The notes under the pieces: model-generated
Told to the model about the DNA's origin: nothing
What the model saw: only the letters and a program-made list of their open reading frames with translations
Databases searched by the model: none
Position numbers and translations under genes: made by a program
IMG/VR virus record: IMGVR_UViG_3300047409_000364
Span: 1 to 64,000 of that record
DNA from: a virus
Length of the DNA: 64,000 nucleotides
Direction: 5' to 3' (one strand)
Shown: positions 55,993 through 63,889 of the stretch, piece by piece
Layout of the letters: the number at the start of each line of letters is the position of its first letter
Position numbering within the stretch: the first letter of the stretch is position 1

Positions 55993-56421
55993 ATGGCCAC
56001 CCTGACTGAAGCCGAGATTTTCGATCGCCTGCGCACGAGCCTACGAGCGGTGATCCAAGGCTGTGAGGATCTGGCGCGCTGGCCGGCGCAAGGCCCGACC
56101 TACATGAAGCTGCGCGAGGAATTGGCCCTACTCGAGGGCGCTGCGCGACAGGCCGGCTTCGCCCGCGGCGACGCCCGCTGGAACCGCTTCGGCTGGGAGA
56201 TGGCGGCGTTTCAGCAGCGCATCGGCGATGCCATCCGCTGCCACAGCCCGCGCAAGGTGTTCCTCGCCATGGCGGAGATGGTGCGCAAGGCGCTCTACGA
56301 GGCCGACAAGCTCAAGGTCGCCAAGACTGGCCGGCGCGGTCCGATCCTCCCGATCCCCAAGCCCGGCCCGCATCGTGAGACGCGCCCGGTCTACGTCCGG
56401 CCCTCGGGCCTGATCGTCTGA
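55993..56421 (+). CDS. Small structural-module protein
   Basis: 142 aa from ATG 55993; ATG 55960 is possible but lies in a hairpin ATGGGGAC/GTCCCCAT (55960-55990). LTEAEIFDRLRTSLRAVIQG, CEDLARWPAQGPTYMKLREE, LALLEGAARQAGFARGDARW. Helical, restarting the rightward late genes after the inverted cassette. Similar small proteins precede Bbp19-like genes in podophages. Confidence 0.6.
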   Translation: MATLTEAEIFDRLRTSLRAVIQGCEDLARWPAQGPTYMKLREELALLEGAARQAGFARGDARWNRFGWEMAAFQQRIGDAIRCHSPRKVFLAMAEMVRKALYEADKLKVAKTGRRGPILPIPKPGPHRETRPVYVRPSGLIV

Positions 56422-56810
56422 TGGCCGGCGATGATGACGACAAACCCGTCGACCAGCCCGAAGTCCTCCCCGACCAGCAAAGCGCTGTCGATCCCAAGGA
56501 AGCTGAGCGTCGCGAAAGCAAAAAGCAGCTCGCCGAGCGCCGGCGCCGCGAGTGGCTTGCCGAACAGCTCCGAAATCCGATCGCCCGCGAGTTTCTGTGG
56601 GGCATTCTCTGGTCGGCCGGCACCTTCGAAGAGAAGTACGGCTTTGGCCCCAACGGCGAGCCCAACGACCGGGCGAGCGAATACTTCCTCGGACAGAAAG
56701 ACCTTGGGCTTCGGCTCTATCACTCGTGGTCGGTACTCGACCGTGCCGGCGTTCTTTCTCTGCTCGATGAGTACCACCCGACCTTCCCCAAGCCCCGGAA
56801 AGGTAAGTGA
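56421..56810 (+). CDS. Bbp19-like structural protein
   Basis: 129 aa. Acidic start, then QLRNPIAREFLWGILWSAGT, FEEKYGFGPNGEPNDRASEY, FLGQKDLGLRLYHSW. The pattern 'np..r.flw..l...g.f......' then 'eG.r..GL.l' is that of the Bordetella phage BPP-1 Bbp19-like domain. Precedes the scaffold by a TGATG overlap. Confidence 0.7.
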   Translation: MAGDDDDKPVDQPEVLPDQQSAVDPKEAERRESKKQLAERRRREWLAEQLRNPIAREFLWGILWSAGTFEEKYGFGPNGEPNDRASEYFLGQKDLGLRLYHSWSVLDRAGVLSLLDEYHPTFPKPRKGK

Positions 56811-57733
56811 TGGCTGATCCGGTTGAGCCAAAGGAAACCCCGGTCGCCAGCGAAGCTCCGCCTGTTGTGACGGAGGCGCCGCCGGTTGCCGCGTCAGAGT
56901 CCGCTCCGATCCCTTCGGCGGACCCGGCACCTACAGCCGACTCCTCCCCAGGTGGCGAGGCCCCGGCGGCGCAGTCTCAACCGGAGCGCACGCCCAGCCT
57001 GCTCGAGGCCGCGATCGCGCCAGGCACCGAAGAGCCGAAGGTAGAAACGCCGCCCGCGGAAAAGGTTCCCGAGGCGAAACCCGCCGAGGAAAAGGCCGCC
57101 GAGCCGCCGAAGGCAGAGGCCAAGCCGGAGGAAAAGCCGGCTGAGACCAAGGCGGAAGAAAAGCCGCCAGAGCCCACGAAGCCCGAGCCCATCGAGTACC
57201 TGTTCAAGGCGCCCGAGACCCTGCAGATGGACGACGCCGTGCGCGGCGAGTTCACCACGGCGCTCGACGAGTTCCGCGCCGACCCGCAGGCCGGTTCCCA
57301 GAAGCTCCTCGACATGCACGTCGCCCAGCTCGTCAAGCACGACGAGCACCTGCGCAACGAGCAATACCGGATTTTCAACGAGACCAAGAAGGGCTGGCGC
57401 GACCAGGTCCAGGCCGACGAGATGCTGGGCGGCCCCGGTCATCGCACCGCGATGGGCCAGGTCGCCATGGTCCGCAATATGTTCGTGTCCGACCATCCGC
57501 AGGGCTCCAAGCAGTGGAAGGCCGATCTGCAGGAATTCAACAACGCCCTGGACGCTACCGGCGCCGGCGACCACCCCGCAATCCTGCGGGTGCTCTATCG
57601 CATGGCCCGCTTCGTCAATGAGCCGTCGATCCCGACCACCGTCGATCCCAAGCCCGCGCCGGGTGCGGGTAAGCGCAATGGCGCCGATACGCTGTACGAC
57701 AACGACCGATCCCCGCGCGGGAATTCTCAGTAA
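56810..57733 (+). CDS. Scaffolding protein with LYDN C-terminus
   Basis: 307 aa from ATG 56810 (TGATG overlap). The first 125 residues are Pro/Glu/Ala/Lys repeats (EKAAEPPKAEAKPEEKPAET). A helical part follows (FTTALDEFRADPQAGSQKLL; MHVAQLVKHDEHLRNEQYRI; DEMLGGPGHRTAMGQVAMVR) with the typical 'a...l.....' core of podophage scaffolds, ending GADTLYDNDRSPRGNSQ. The gene lies directly upstream of the capsid gene. The terminal LYDN may be a capsid-binding peptide. Confidence 0.8.
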   Translation: MADPVEPKETPVASEAPPVVTEAPPVAASESAPIPSADPAPTADSSPGGEAPAAQSQPERTPSLLEAAIAPGTEEPKVETPPAEKVPEAKPAEEKAAEPPKAEAKPEEKPAETKAEEKPPEPTKPEPIEYLFKAPETLQMDDAVRGEFTTALDEFRADPQAGSQKLLDMHVAQLVKHDEHLRNEQYRIFNETKKGWRDQVQADEMLGGPGHRTAMGQVAMVRNMFVSDHPQGSKQWKADLQEFNNALDATGAGDHPAILRVLYRMARFVNEPSIPTTVDPKPAPGAGKRNGADTLYDNDRSPRGNSQ

Positions 57734-57745
57734 AGGAGAGATAAA

Positions 57746-58792
57746 TTGGCTACAGGTTCTTGGATCACGCTTGCTGATCTTACCTCCCGCATGGATAGCG
57801 CGGACAAGCAGGCCTACATCGCCGAAATGCTGTCGCAGAGCATTTCGCTCTACCAGGACATGCCCTTCAAGGAAGGCTCGGAGATCTTCGGACACGAAGG
57901 CGTGTTCCGCTCCTCCATCCCGGCCGGATCGTGGCGCTACCTCAACGGCGGCACCGCCTACGGCAAGTCGACGACCGGCAAGTTCCGTATCGGCATGGGC
58001 TCGCTGACGGGCTACAGCCAGATCGACAAGCTCTTGGCCAAGGCCTCGGGCAACGTGCCGATGTTCCGCAAGAACGAGGACGTCGCCTTCATCGAGGGCA
58101 TGGGCCAGACCATCGAAGAGACCTGCTGGTACGGCAACACCGCGACCAACCCGGCCTCCTTCATGGGCCTGTCGACGTTCTACAACACGACCTCACAGAC
58201 CACCGCGCAGAATGCGCAGAACGTGATCGACGCCGGCGGCACCGGCTCCGACAACGCTTCGATCTGGCTGGTGTGCTGGGGCGATCGCACGATCTACGGC
58301 ACCTACCCGCGCGGCTCCAAGGCGGGCCTTGTGTCGGAGGATCTGGCTGACACGCGCGCCGCCTACGACAACCTCGGCAATCCCTACGAGGCGTGGACGA
58401 CCTACTTCGAACAGAACATGGGCATCTTCCCGGAAGACTGGCGCCAGGTCGGCCGTATCGCCAACCTCGACGTCACCTCGGCTGGCCTCGCCGGCTCCAA
58501 CGCCTACGACCTGTTCCTCGGCCTCTCGAGCCTGGTCATGCTGCCGCCGATGCTGACCTCCGAGTCGTCCGGCATCACCTCGACCGACGCGCCGAACGAT
58601 CCGGCGCCGGGCATCCGGCCGGTCATGTACACCAACCGCACCATCCGCTTCTGGATGGACGCCCAGGGCATGCGCGATCGCAACGTCCTGATCTCGATCA
58701 ACGAGGCGCCCGGCAAGGTCCAGGACCGCTTCCGCGGAATCCCGGTCAAGGTCTCGGACAGACTTTTGACAACTGAAGATGCTGTAGCTTAG
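57746..58792 (+). CDS. Major capsid protein
   Basis: 348 aa from TTG 57746, with AAAGGAGAG 5-11 bases upstream deciding the start. SWITLADLTSRMDSADKQAY, MLSQSISLYQDMPFKEGSEI, SWRYLNGGTAYGKST, FRKNEDVAFIEGMGQTIEET, KAGLVSEDLADTRAAYDNLG, RIANLDVTSAGLAGSNA, YTNRTIRFWMDAQGMRDRNV are the ordered landmarks of the BPP-1/podophage capsid family. The last dozen codons (AGA CTT TTG ACA ACT GAA GAT GCT GTA GCT) are unusually AT-rich. Confidence 0.88.
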   Translation: MATGSWITLADLTSRMDSADKQAYIAEMLSQSISLYQDMPFKEGSEIFGHEGVFRSSIPAGSWRYLNGGTAYGKSTTGKFRIGMGSLTGYSQIDKLLAKASGNVPMFRKNEDVAFIEGMGQTIEETCWYGNTATNPASFMGLSTFYNTTSQTTAQNAQNVIDAGGTGSDNASIWLVCWGDRTIYGTYPRGSKAGLVSEDLADTRAAYDNLGNPYEAWTTYFEQNMGIFPEDWRQVGRIANLDVTSAGLAGSNAYDLFLGLSSLVMLPPMLTSESSGITSTDAPNDPAPGIRPVMYTNRTIRFWMDAQGMRDRNVLISINEAPGKVQDRFRGIPVKVSDRLLTTEDAVA

Positions 58793-58846
58793 CCGTCCGA
58801 CATTGTAAGTCGAACGCACAAAGGCTTTGTAAGAAGGAGAATTCCA

Positions 58847-59407
58847 TTGGCTATCAATGACGCACTACTCGCGTTCGTGCCGTACAACGCGCCTCTGTCG
58901 CTGGTTGGCGGCGCGGGCGTCGATTTCGCGACCGACCCCTACGACATCCTGGGTGCGGGTGCGGGCACGCTCGTGACCAACATCTGGGGCAACTCGACCC
59001 TGCCGGGTCAGGCTGACGGTCTCTCCGTCGGCATGCCGCAGCCCTACATCTCGGTGCTGATCGGCACCGCGCTGGTGGCCAACACCGGCACGCCGCTCTT
59101 GAACGTCCAGTTCCAAGGCGCCCCGGACAACGGCTCGGGCTCGCCCGGCACCTACCTGACTTACGCCCAGACCGGCGACATCACCGTCGCACAGGGCACC
59201 GCCGGCACCGAGATCTGCCGGCTGCCGTTCGTGCCGCCGTTCCCGCTTAACCACCGGCCACGCTTTCTGCGGCTGAACTTCGCGATTGCGGCGGCGACTG
59301 ACTACAGCGCCGGCACCATCTCCTCGGCCTATGTCGTCGGCACGCGCGACGACCAGTACCAGTTCCAGGCCGCGAAGAACTACACCTCGCCCCGCTACAC
59401 CGGGTAA
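58847..59407 (+). CDS. Capsid cement/decoration protein (Bbp16-like)
   Basis: 186 aa from TTG 58847 with AAGGAG upstream. VDFATDPYDILGAGAGTLVT, GMPQPYISVLIGTALVANTG, TPLLNVQFQGAPDNGSGSPG, LPFVPPFPLNHRPRFLRLNF, GTISSAYVVGTRDDQYQF. The order and position right after the capsid gene match the Bbp16-type cement proteins of podophages. Probably trimeric on the capsid surface. Confidence 0.7.
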   Translation: MAINDALLAFVPYNAPLSLVGGAGVDFATDPYDILGAGAGTLVTNIWGNSTLPGQADGLSVGMPQPYISVLIGTALVANTGTPLLNVQFQGAPDNGSGSPGTYLTYAQTGDITVAQGTAGTEICRLPFVPPFPLNHRPRFLRLNFAIAAATDYSAGTISSAYVVGTRDDQYQFQAAKNYTSPRYTG

Positions 59408-59416
59408 GGGTGAACC

Positions 59417-60187
59417 ATGGCACGCAAGTCCAAGGCCCAGATCGAGGCCGAAACGCTCGCCCGGCAGGAGGAGCTTAACCAGGCGTCCGAGAAGCGGGCG
59501 ATGGATATGTTCTCCGGCTTCATGGCGAAGTTCATGGAGCAGATCGGCCAGGCGCGTGTTGCAACCGGCGGCGAGGCGCCTGCCTCCGCCGCCGAGGGCG
59601 ACCGCAAGCTGGCGGATCAACTCGCGCACGCCATGATGACGGCGTCGGCTACGCCATCGAAGCGGGCCGCGCTGATTGCACCGGAGGAACGCGCCGCTCG
59701 CGATGCCGCCCGCCAGCAAATGATCGACATCATCGTCGCCAACAACGCCAAGGGGCTCGTGCCGATCTACCGCGTCACGCGCAAGACGTTCCTGGCCGAG
59801 ACGATGGTCGACCCGCAGTTCCGCGATCCGCAGAGCAAGCAAATGGTCGACCAGGAGATCAACTATCGTGGCATCCCCAACCAGGCGATGACCCCGATCA
59901 CGCGACCGCCCAACACCGAAAGCGAAGAGGCGCGGTTCGCCGCCGGCAAGCTGGTCTACGATATGTACCTGCGGTCGATCGGCAACCAGCCGGTGATCAA
60001 CGCCAACATGCCTTCGCAGTGGGTGACCAGCGGCAAGGAATTGCTGCGCGGCAATCCCGCGCCGGCCCCGTCCCCGCTGGCCCAGATTGCGCCCGGTGAC
60101 GATCCGCGCCGCCTCGGCCCGCAGCAGGGTGCTACCACTGTCCGCCTGCTCGGCAAGACCGCAGAGCCGGCGGTGATCACGCCGTAA
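59417..60187 (+). CDS. Structural-module protein of unknown function
   Basis: 256 aa. A helical start (RKSKAQIEAETLARQEELNQ) and a middle with IIVANNAKGLVPIYRVTRKT, FLAETMVDPQFRDP, QEINYRGIPNQAMTPITRPP, then a Pro-rich tail. Likely virion or assembly protein by position between cement and tail genes. Family not named. Confidence 0.6.
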   Translation: MARKSKAQIEAETLARQEELNQASEKRAMDMFSGFMAKFMEQIGQARVATGGEAPASAAEGDRKLADQLAHAMMTASATPSKRAALIAPEERAARDAARQQMIDIIVANNAKGLVPIYRVTRKTFLAETMVDPQFRDPQSKQMVDQEINYRGIPNQAMTPITRPPNTESEEARFAAGKLVYDMYLRSIGNQPVINANMPSQWVTSGKELLRGNPAPAPSPLAQIAPGDDPRRLGPQQGATTVRLLGKTAEPAVITP

Positions 60188-60197
60188 GGAGTACCCC

Positions 60198-61064
60198 GTG
60201 GGCGTTAATGCAGCTAGCGACGTATCGGCGTCGGGCGTTTCGCCTTATGCGCCCCACGACTGGGCCAACAGCGTCCTCTCCGGCACCTTCAGCGACGAGC
60301 AGGTGTCGGCGCCGCTGGCCATCTATGGCTGGTTCAATGTGTCGATCTGGGCGAGCTATTCGAGCTCGCTGGCAACCACGGCGAATTCGCTCAGCGCCAC
60401 CATCGGCACGGCGGGCTCGATCGCCAAGGGCAACAGCATCTACTCGACCAACACGCCGGCTGGCGCGACCATCCAGGGCGTGTCGGGCACGACGCTGACG
60501 CTCTACCTGCCGCCGGTCACCATCCGCGGCCGCGCGGTTGTTGGCAGCACTCACATCACGGGGCTCAACTCGACCGATGGCCTGACCGGAGCCGCCATCA
60601 CCGGCCTCGGAGTCCCGGCGTCTACCACGGTGTCGTCGATCGTCACGGCCGCCGTGGCGGCCACCGCCAACTCGCCCGGCGTGAAGGGCGAGATCATCAT
60701 CTCCAATCAGATCACGGCGACGACGGCTGACAGTTCCGACACGCCCTTCGTGTTTGTGCGCGACGGTCACGGCATTACCGCCAGCGCGACTGACAGCGCC
60801 GCGGTGTACGTCGGCAACGAACTCACCTTCAGCGGCACTATCCAACTCGAGCGCAGCTTCGATGGCGGCCACACTTGGATCCCTTGCTTCGCCTGGTGGG
60901 GCGGCAGCCAGCTCAAATGGACGACCGAGATGTCGACCGTCCTGATGGAGCCCGAGAAGGGGGTTTTGTATAGATTGAATTGTGTAGCGTACACCAGTGG
61001 GACGATGAATTATCGCATCAGCACCACCGGGCAGGCCGCTACTACCTTGAATGTTCCCCTATAG
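60198..61064 (+). CDS. Beta-rich tail/virion protein with recoded 3' end
   Basis: 288 aa from GTG 60198. Ser/Thr/Ala-rich beta sequence; FSGTIQLERSFDGGHTWIPC is a conserved phage tail/decoration motif ('G.v.leRsfDgg.tW'). It ends GQAATTLNVPL. From about 60958 to 61064 the codons turn AT-rich. A GC-rich second copy of the last 12 codons lies beyond the HNH gene at 61668-61703. The stop shares palindrome CTATAG with the convergent HNH stop. Confidence 0.7.
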   Translation: MGVNAASDVSASGVSPYAPHDWANSVLSGTFSDEQVSAPLAIYGWFNVSIWASYSSSLATTANSLSATIGTAGSIAKGNSIYSTNTPAGATIQGVSGTTLTLYLPPVTIRGRAVVGSTHITGLNSTDGLTGAAITGLGVPASTTVSSIVTAAVAATANSPGVKGEIIISNQITATTADSSDTPFVFVRDGHGITASATDSAAVYVGNELTFSGTIQLERSFDGGHTWIPCFAWWGGSQLKWTTEMSTVLMEPEKGVLYRLNCVAYTSGTMNYRISTTGQAATTLNVPL

Positions 61065-61583
61065 CAGGCGAGCGAATTCACCATGAAGTTCCTTCGCCCT
61101 CTTACAATACGCATCGTAGGCCCCCTGCGGGGTCGCGAAGTATCCGAGCGAATAGCTGACGTTCTGGAAGCGGATCTCAGCGCGCCAGCGCCCTGTCGGT
61201 TTGAAATAGAAGACTCCCTTGTATCCGCTCTTGTTGAGCCTTGTGCGCGTTCTGTTGCATCGGTTTTGAGAGACCGTGGCCAGTCGAAGATTGGCCCAGC
61301 GGTTGTCGCCTCGAATCATGTTGATGTGGTCGACTTGGCTCGCGGGCCATGTGCCGGTCATCCAGAACCACGCCAGCCGATGGCAGCGAACCAACATACG
61401 GCCCACTCTAATTTGGGAATATCCGCTTGGAGCCAGCGTGCCCGCCGGTTTGCCGGCATAGCGCAAGTTCCATCCCGCCCAGTTGGATGGGCGAGCGAGC
61501 CAAGTGAACACGCCAGTTTCGGGATTGTAGTGAAGCATCTTCTTGATGCTGTCGTGATCAAGGGACAGACTTTTCTTAGCCAT
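61059..61583 (-). CDS. HNH homing endonuclease with AP2 domain (copy 3)
   Basis: 174 aa, antisense. IKKMLHYNPETGVFTWLARP, CHRLAWFWMTGTWPASQVDH (HNH), NRWANLRLATVSQNRCNRTR, AP2-like SGYKGVFYFKPTGRWRAEIR...SLGYF, C-terminus GEFARLL. It is a close relative of the HNH proteins at 10500 and 11539. Its leader shares the GAGGCG...CCGCCTCTAACC hairpin (61647-61611 on this strand) with the 10500 gene. The insertion duplicated the 3' end of the adjacent + strand gene. Confidence 0.9.
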   Translation of the reverse strand: MAKKSLSLDHDSIKKMLHYNPETGVFTWLARPSNWAGWNLRYAGKPAGTLAPSGYSQIRVGRMLVRCHRLAWFWMTGTWPASQVDHINMIRGDNRWANLRLATVSQNRCNRTRTRLNKSGYKGVFYFKPTGRWRAEIRFQNVSYSLGYFATPQGAYDAYCKRAKELHGEFARLL

Positions 61584-61610
61584 TCGGAGATCGCCTTCTT
61601 CGATAGGTTA

Positions 61611-61647
61611 GAGGCGGTCGCCGCGTTGATAGCGCCGCGATCGCCTC
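61611..61647 (-). promoter_or_regulatory. Hairpin leader of HNH gene 3
   Basis: Inverted repeat GAGGCG (61611-61616)/CGCCTC (61642-61647), followed on the minus strand by TAACC and about 27 bases to the ATG. Equivalent to the leader at 10438-10472. Confidence 0.45.
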
Positions 61648-61667
61648 GCGCATCTTACTTCATTACT

Positions 61668-61703
61668 GGCCACGCGGCCACGACCCTCAACGTGCCCCTA
61701 TAG
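61668..61703 (+). pseudogene. Residual original 3' end of the gene at 60198
   Basis: 36 bases reading GHAATTLNVPL-stop, GC-rich like the genome. The functional gene ends GQAATTLNVPL-stop with different codons at nearly every wobble position (for example ACG versus ACT, CTC versus TTG, AAC versus AAT, GTG versus GTT). The remnant keeps the ribosome-binding site (TAGGAGC) of the next gene in place. Confidence 0.8.
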
Positions 61704-61713
61704 GAGCGCATCA

Positions 61714-62721
61714 ATGACCACTCCCTTCGTTCCCGGCGCTGTTATGGTCGATCCGCTCGACGGCACCGAGGAGCTTTCAATCTTCACCGTGGGGCCGACG
61801 TCGGCCAAGACCACGACCCAGGCCATTGCCGACCTCGCCGTAGGAAGCGAGAACGTGCAGACCGGCATTACCGCCCATTCGACCGGCGGCCAGACCAGCG
61901 CATGGCAACTGACCAATGGCATCAACAACGTCACCACCGTGGCGGCGGCCAATGACAGCGTTAAGCTGCCCAGCGCCACCGTCGGCAATGTGGTGACGGT
62001 GATGAACAACGGCGCCAATGCCATGCAGGTGTTCGGCACTTCACCCGACACCATCAACAGTATCGCCACGGCGACCGGCGTCTCGCAGCTTTCCAAGACG
62101 GTCGAAACCTACACCTGCGTGGTGGCGGGCAACTGGATCCGCGACCAGGTCGTGCAGGCGTTCTCGACGATCACCGCGACGAACCCGCCGACCCAACGCA
62201 ACTACTACGGCGCGGTCACGCTCAATTTCCAAGGCACCGTCACGATCGCCAGTGGCAACGGCTCGGTGGCGGGCGGCCGCGGCGAGGTTATTGGCGCCAC
62301 CGGAACCACGCTGAGCGACGGCTTCTACTATGGTCTGCAGGGCAAGTTCACGCTCGGTGGCGCGACCATCTCCGAGGTCTCGGCCTCGCGCTATGTCGGC
62401 GTCATCGCCCAGTTGGATCTCTCCTCGGGCACCATGACCTCCGGCCAGGTGTCGGCTTTGTGGGCCGACATGGGGGCCACAGCGGCGGGTGCGTTCGCCG
62501 CCGAGACCAACATCGTGCGCGCGACCAACACGACCGCCTCGACCGTCAACGCCATCCTCTACGGCTACGGCAAGGCGACCTACGTCATGGATCTGTCGGC
62601 CAATGGCGGCACTAACCTCTCGACCACGGGCACGGCGGGTGCCACGGCAACCAAGGGCTGGCTGAAATGCTTTGTCGCCGGCGTCGTCCGCTACATCCCG
62701 CTCACCGACTCGGTGTCCTGA
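61714..62721 (+). CDS. Tail fibre-like structural protein
   Basis: 335 aa with TAGGAGCG upstream. N-terminal VDPLDGTEELSIFTVGPTSA, then TTVAAANDSVKLPSATVGNV, VTVMNNGANAMQVFGTSPDT, TYTCVVAGNWI, a module I recognise from phage tail-tip proteins. The C-terminal part is Gly/Thr/Ala-rich beta (ATKGWLKCFVAGVVRYIPL), the usual end of fibre proteins. Likely surface-exposed. Confidence 0.65.
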   Translation: MTTPFVPGAVMVDPLDGTEELSIFTVGPTSAKTTTQAIADLAVGSENVQTGITAHSTGGQTSAWQLTNGINNVTTVAAANDSVKLPSATVGNVVTVMNNGANAMQVFGTSPDTINSIATATGVSQLSKTVETYTCVVAGNWIRDQVVQAFSTITATNPPTQRNYYGAVTLNFQGTVTIASGNGSVAGGRGEVIGATGTTLSDGFYYGLQGKFTLGGATISEVSASRYVGVIAQLDLSSGTMTSGQVSALWADMGATAAGAFAAETNIVRATNTTASTVNAILYGYGKATYVMDLSANGGTNLSTTGTAGATATKGWLKCFVAGVVRYIPLTDSVS

Positions 62722-62915
62722 TGGATCGCGAAGCTCTCGAAAAGCGCATCGCCGACCTCGAGAAGGGGTCGCAGAGCCTCGCCGAGATGATCGAAAAGCT
62801 GGGCCGCGACCTCACCGCCACGCGCGGCGCGCTCGATGAAAACCGGCGCTGGCTCGCCACGCTCGAGCCGGTAGAGACCAACGTCTTTCCTCTCCCGCAA
62901 GGAGCAGCATCGTGA
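62721..62915 (+). CDS. Small coiled-coil protein
   Basis: 64 aa (TGATG overlap). DREALEKRIADLEKGSQSLA, EMIEKLGRDLTATRGALDEN form a coiled coil, with RRWLATLEPV after it. Between tail genes; overlaps the next GTG start by 4 bases. Possibly an assembly chaperone or minor tail part. Confidence 0.6.
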   Translation: MDREALEKRIADLEKGSQSLAEMIEKLGRDLTATRGALDENRRWLATLEPVETNVFPLPQGAAS

Positions 62916-63397
62916 AGAAACTCATCGCAATCGTCGCCGGTCTCGGCGTTCTCTTGGGCGGGGTAGTCTTCGCCCAGACCCCGATCCCCTACGTGACGTC
63001 TCTCGGACAGAGCGACATCATGCAGGCGATCAAGAATGCCAATCCCCAAGCCGGCAATACCTATGCGACCCTGACGCAGCTCCGGGCCTGGTTGCTCGGG
63101 GGCGCCAGCGGACACTCCGCTACGCCCAGCCTCGGGGCAACCTGTGGCACGGCACCGGCGATCGTCGGTTCCGACTTCGCCGGCCGGGTGACGGCTGGGA
63201 CCGGCACCCCGACCTCGTGTGTGGTCACCTTTGCCTTGGCTTTCACGGCCGCGCCGGCCTGCGCCGTGGCTTCGGAGACCGCACCGGGCACGACGACGCC
63301 GCACTACACGATTTCCACGACCGCCATCACGATCACCCAGGCGGCCAACGATTCGACCATCTACGATTTCATCTGCATCGCCAAGAACGGCGGCTAG
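62912..63397 (+). CDS. Secreted tail-region protein, paralogue 1
   Basis: 161 aa from GTG 62912 (GTGA overlap). Signal peptide MKKLIAIVAGLGVLLGGVVF then [43 protein letters not shown], and a C-terminal beta domain (CVVTFALAFTAAPACAVASE) with paired Cys suited to a disulfide outside the cytoplasm. About 60% identical to the next gene. The C-terminal module resembles fibre-tip domains. Confidence 0.65.
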   Translation: MKKLIAIVAGLGVLLGGVVFAQTPIPYVTSLGQSDIMQAIKNANPQAGNTYATLTQLRAWLLGGASGHSATPSLGATCGTAPAIVGSDFAGRVTAGTGTPTSCVVTFALAFTAAPACAVASETAPGTTTPHYTISTTAITITQAANDSTIYDFICIAKNGG

Positions 63398-63406
63398 GAG
63401 CGCACC

Positions 63407-63889
63407 ATGAAGAAACTGATCTACGGCATTGCGGGCATTGTCGCCCTGGCGGCCGGCCTGGCGTTTGCCCAAACCCAGATCCCCTATGTGGCGTCGCTGG
63501 GCCAGGCCGACATCCAGCAAGTCATCAAGAATGCCAACCCGCAAGCGGGCAACACCTACGCCACGATCACCCAGCTTCGGGCGTGGATCCTGGGTGGCGC
63601 TTCGGGCCACTCGGCCGTGCCGACCATCGGTTCGTGCGGCGGCGGTACGCCGACCATCGTCGGTTCCGACTTCGGCTTCCGGGTTACCCAGGGCACCAGC
63701 GCCACGGGCTGCGTCGTGACGTTCGCGGCGGCCTTCGCCACCATCCCAACCTGCGTGGCAGTCAACGAGACAGCGCCCGGCACCTCAACGCCGGCCTACT
63801 CGGTGACGACTACTGCAATCACCCTGGTGACGGCGAGCACGTCCGGCGAGATATGGGACGTGGTCTGCGTCGCCCGTAACGGCGGCTAG
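63407..63889 (+). CDS. Secreted tail-region protein, paralogue 2
   Basis: 160 aa with AGGAGCG upstream. Signal peptide [20 protein letters not shown] then [83 protein letters not shown]. Tandem duplicate of the gene at 62912; Cys positions conserved. Followed by a TAGTG overlap with the gene that runs off the window. Confidence 0.65.
   Translation: MKKLIYGIAGIVALAAGLAFAQTQIPYVASLGQADIQQVIKNANPQAGNTYATITQLRAWILGGASGHSAVPTIGSCGGGTPTIVGSDFGFRVTQGTSATGCVVTFAAAFATIPTCVAVNETAPGTSTPAYSVTTTAITLVTASTSGEIWDVVCVARNGG

Noticed and set aside
58765-58790. TTGACA at the end of the capsid gene as a promoter
   Set aside because: No -10 box at 16-19 bases; the AT-rich codons there remain unexplained.
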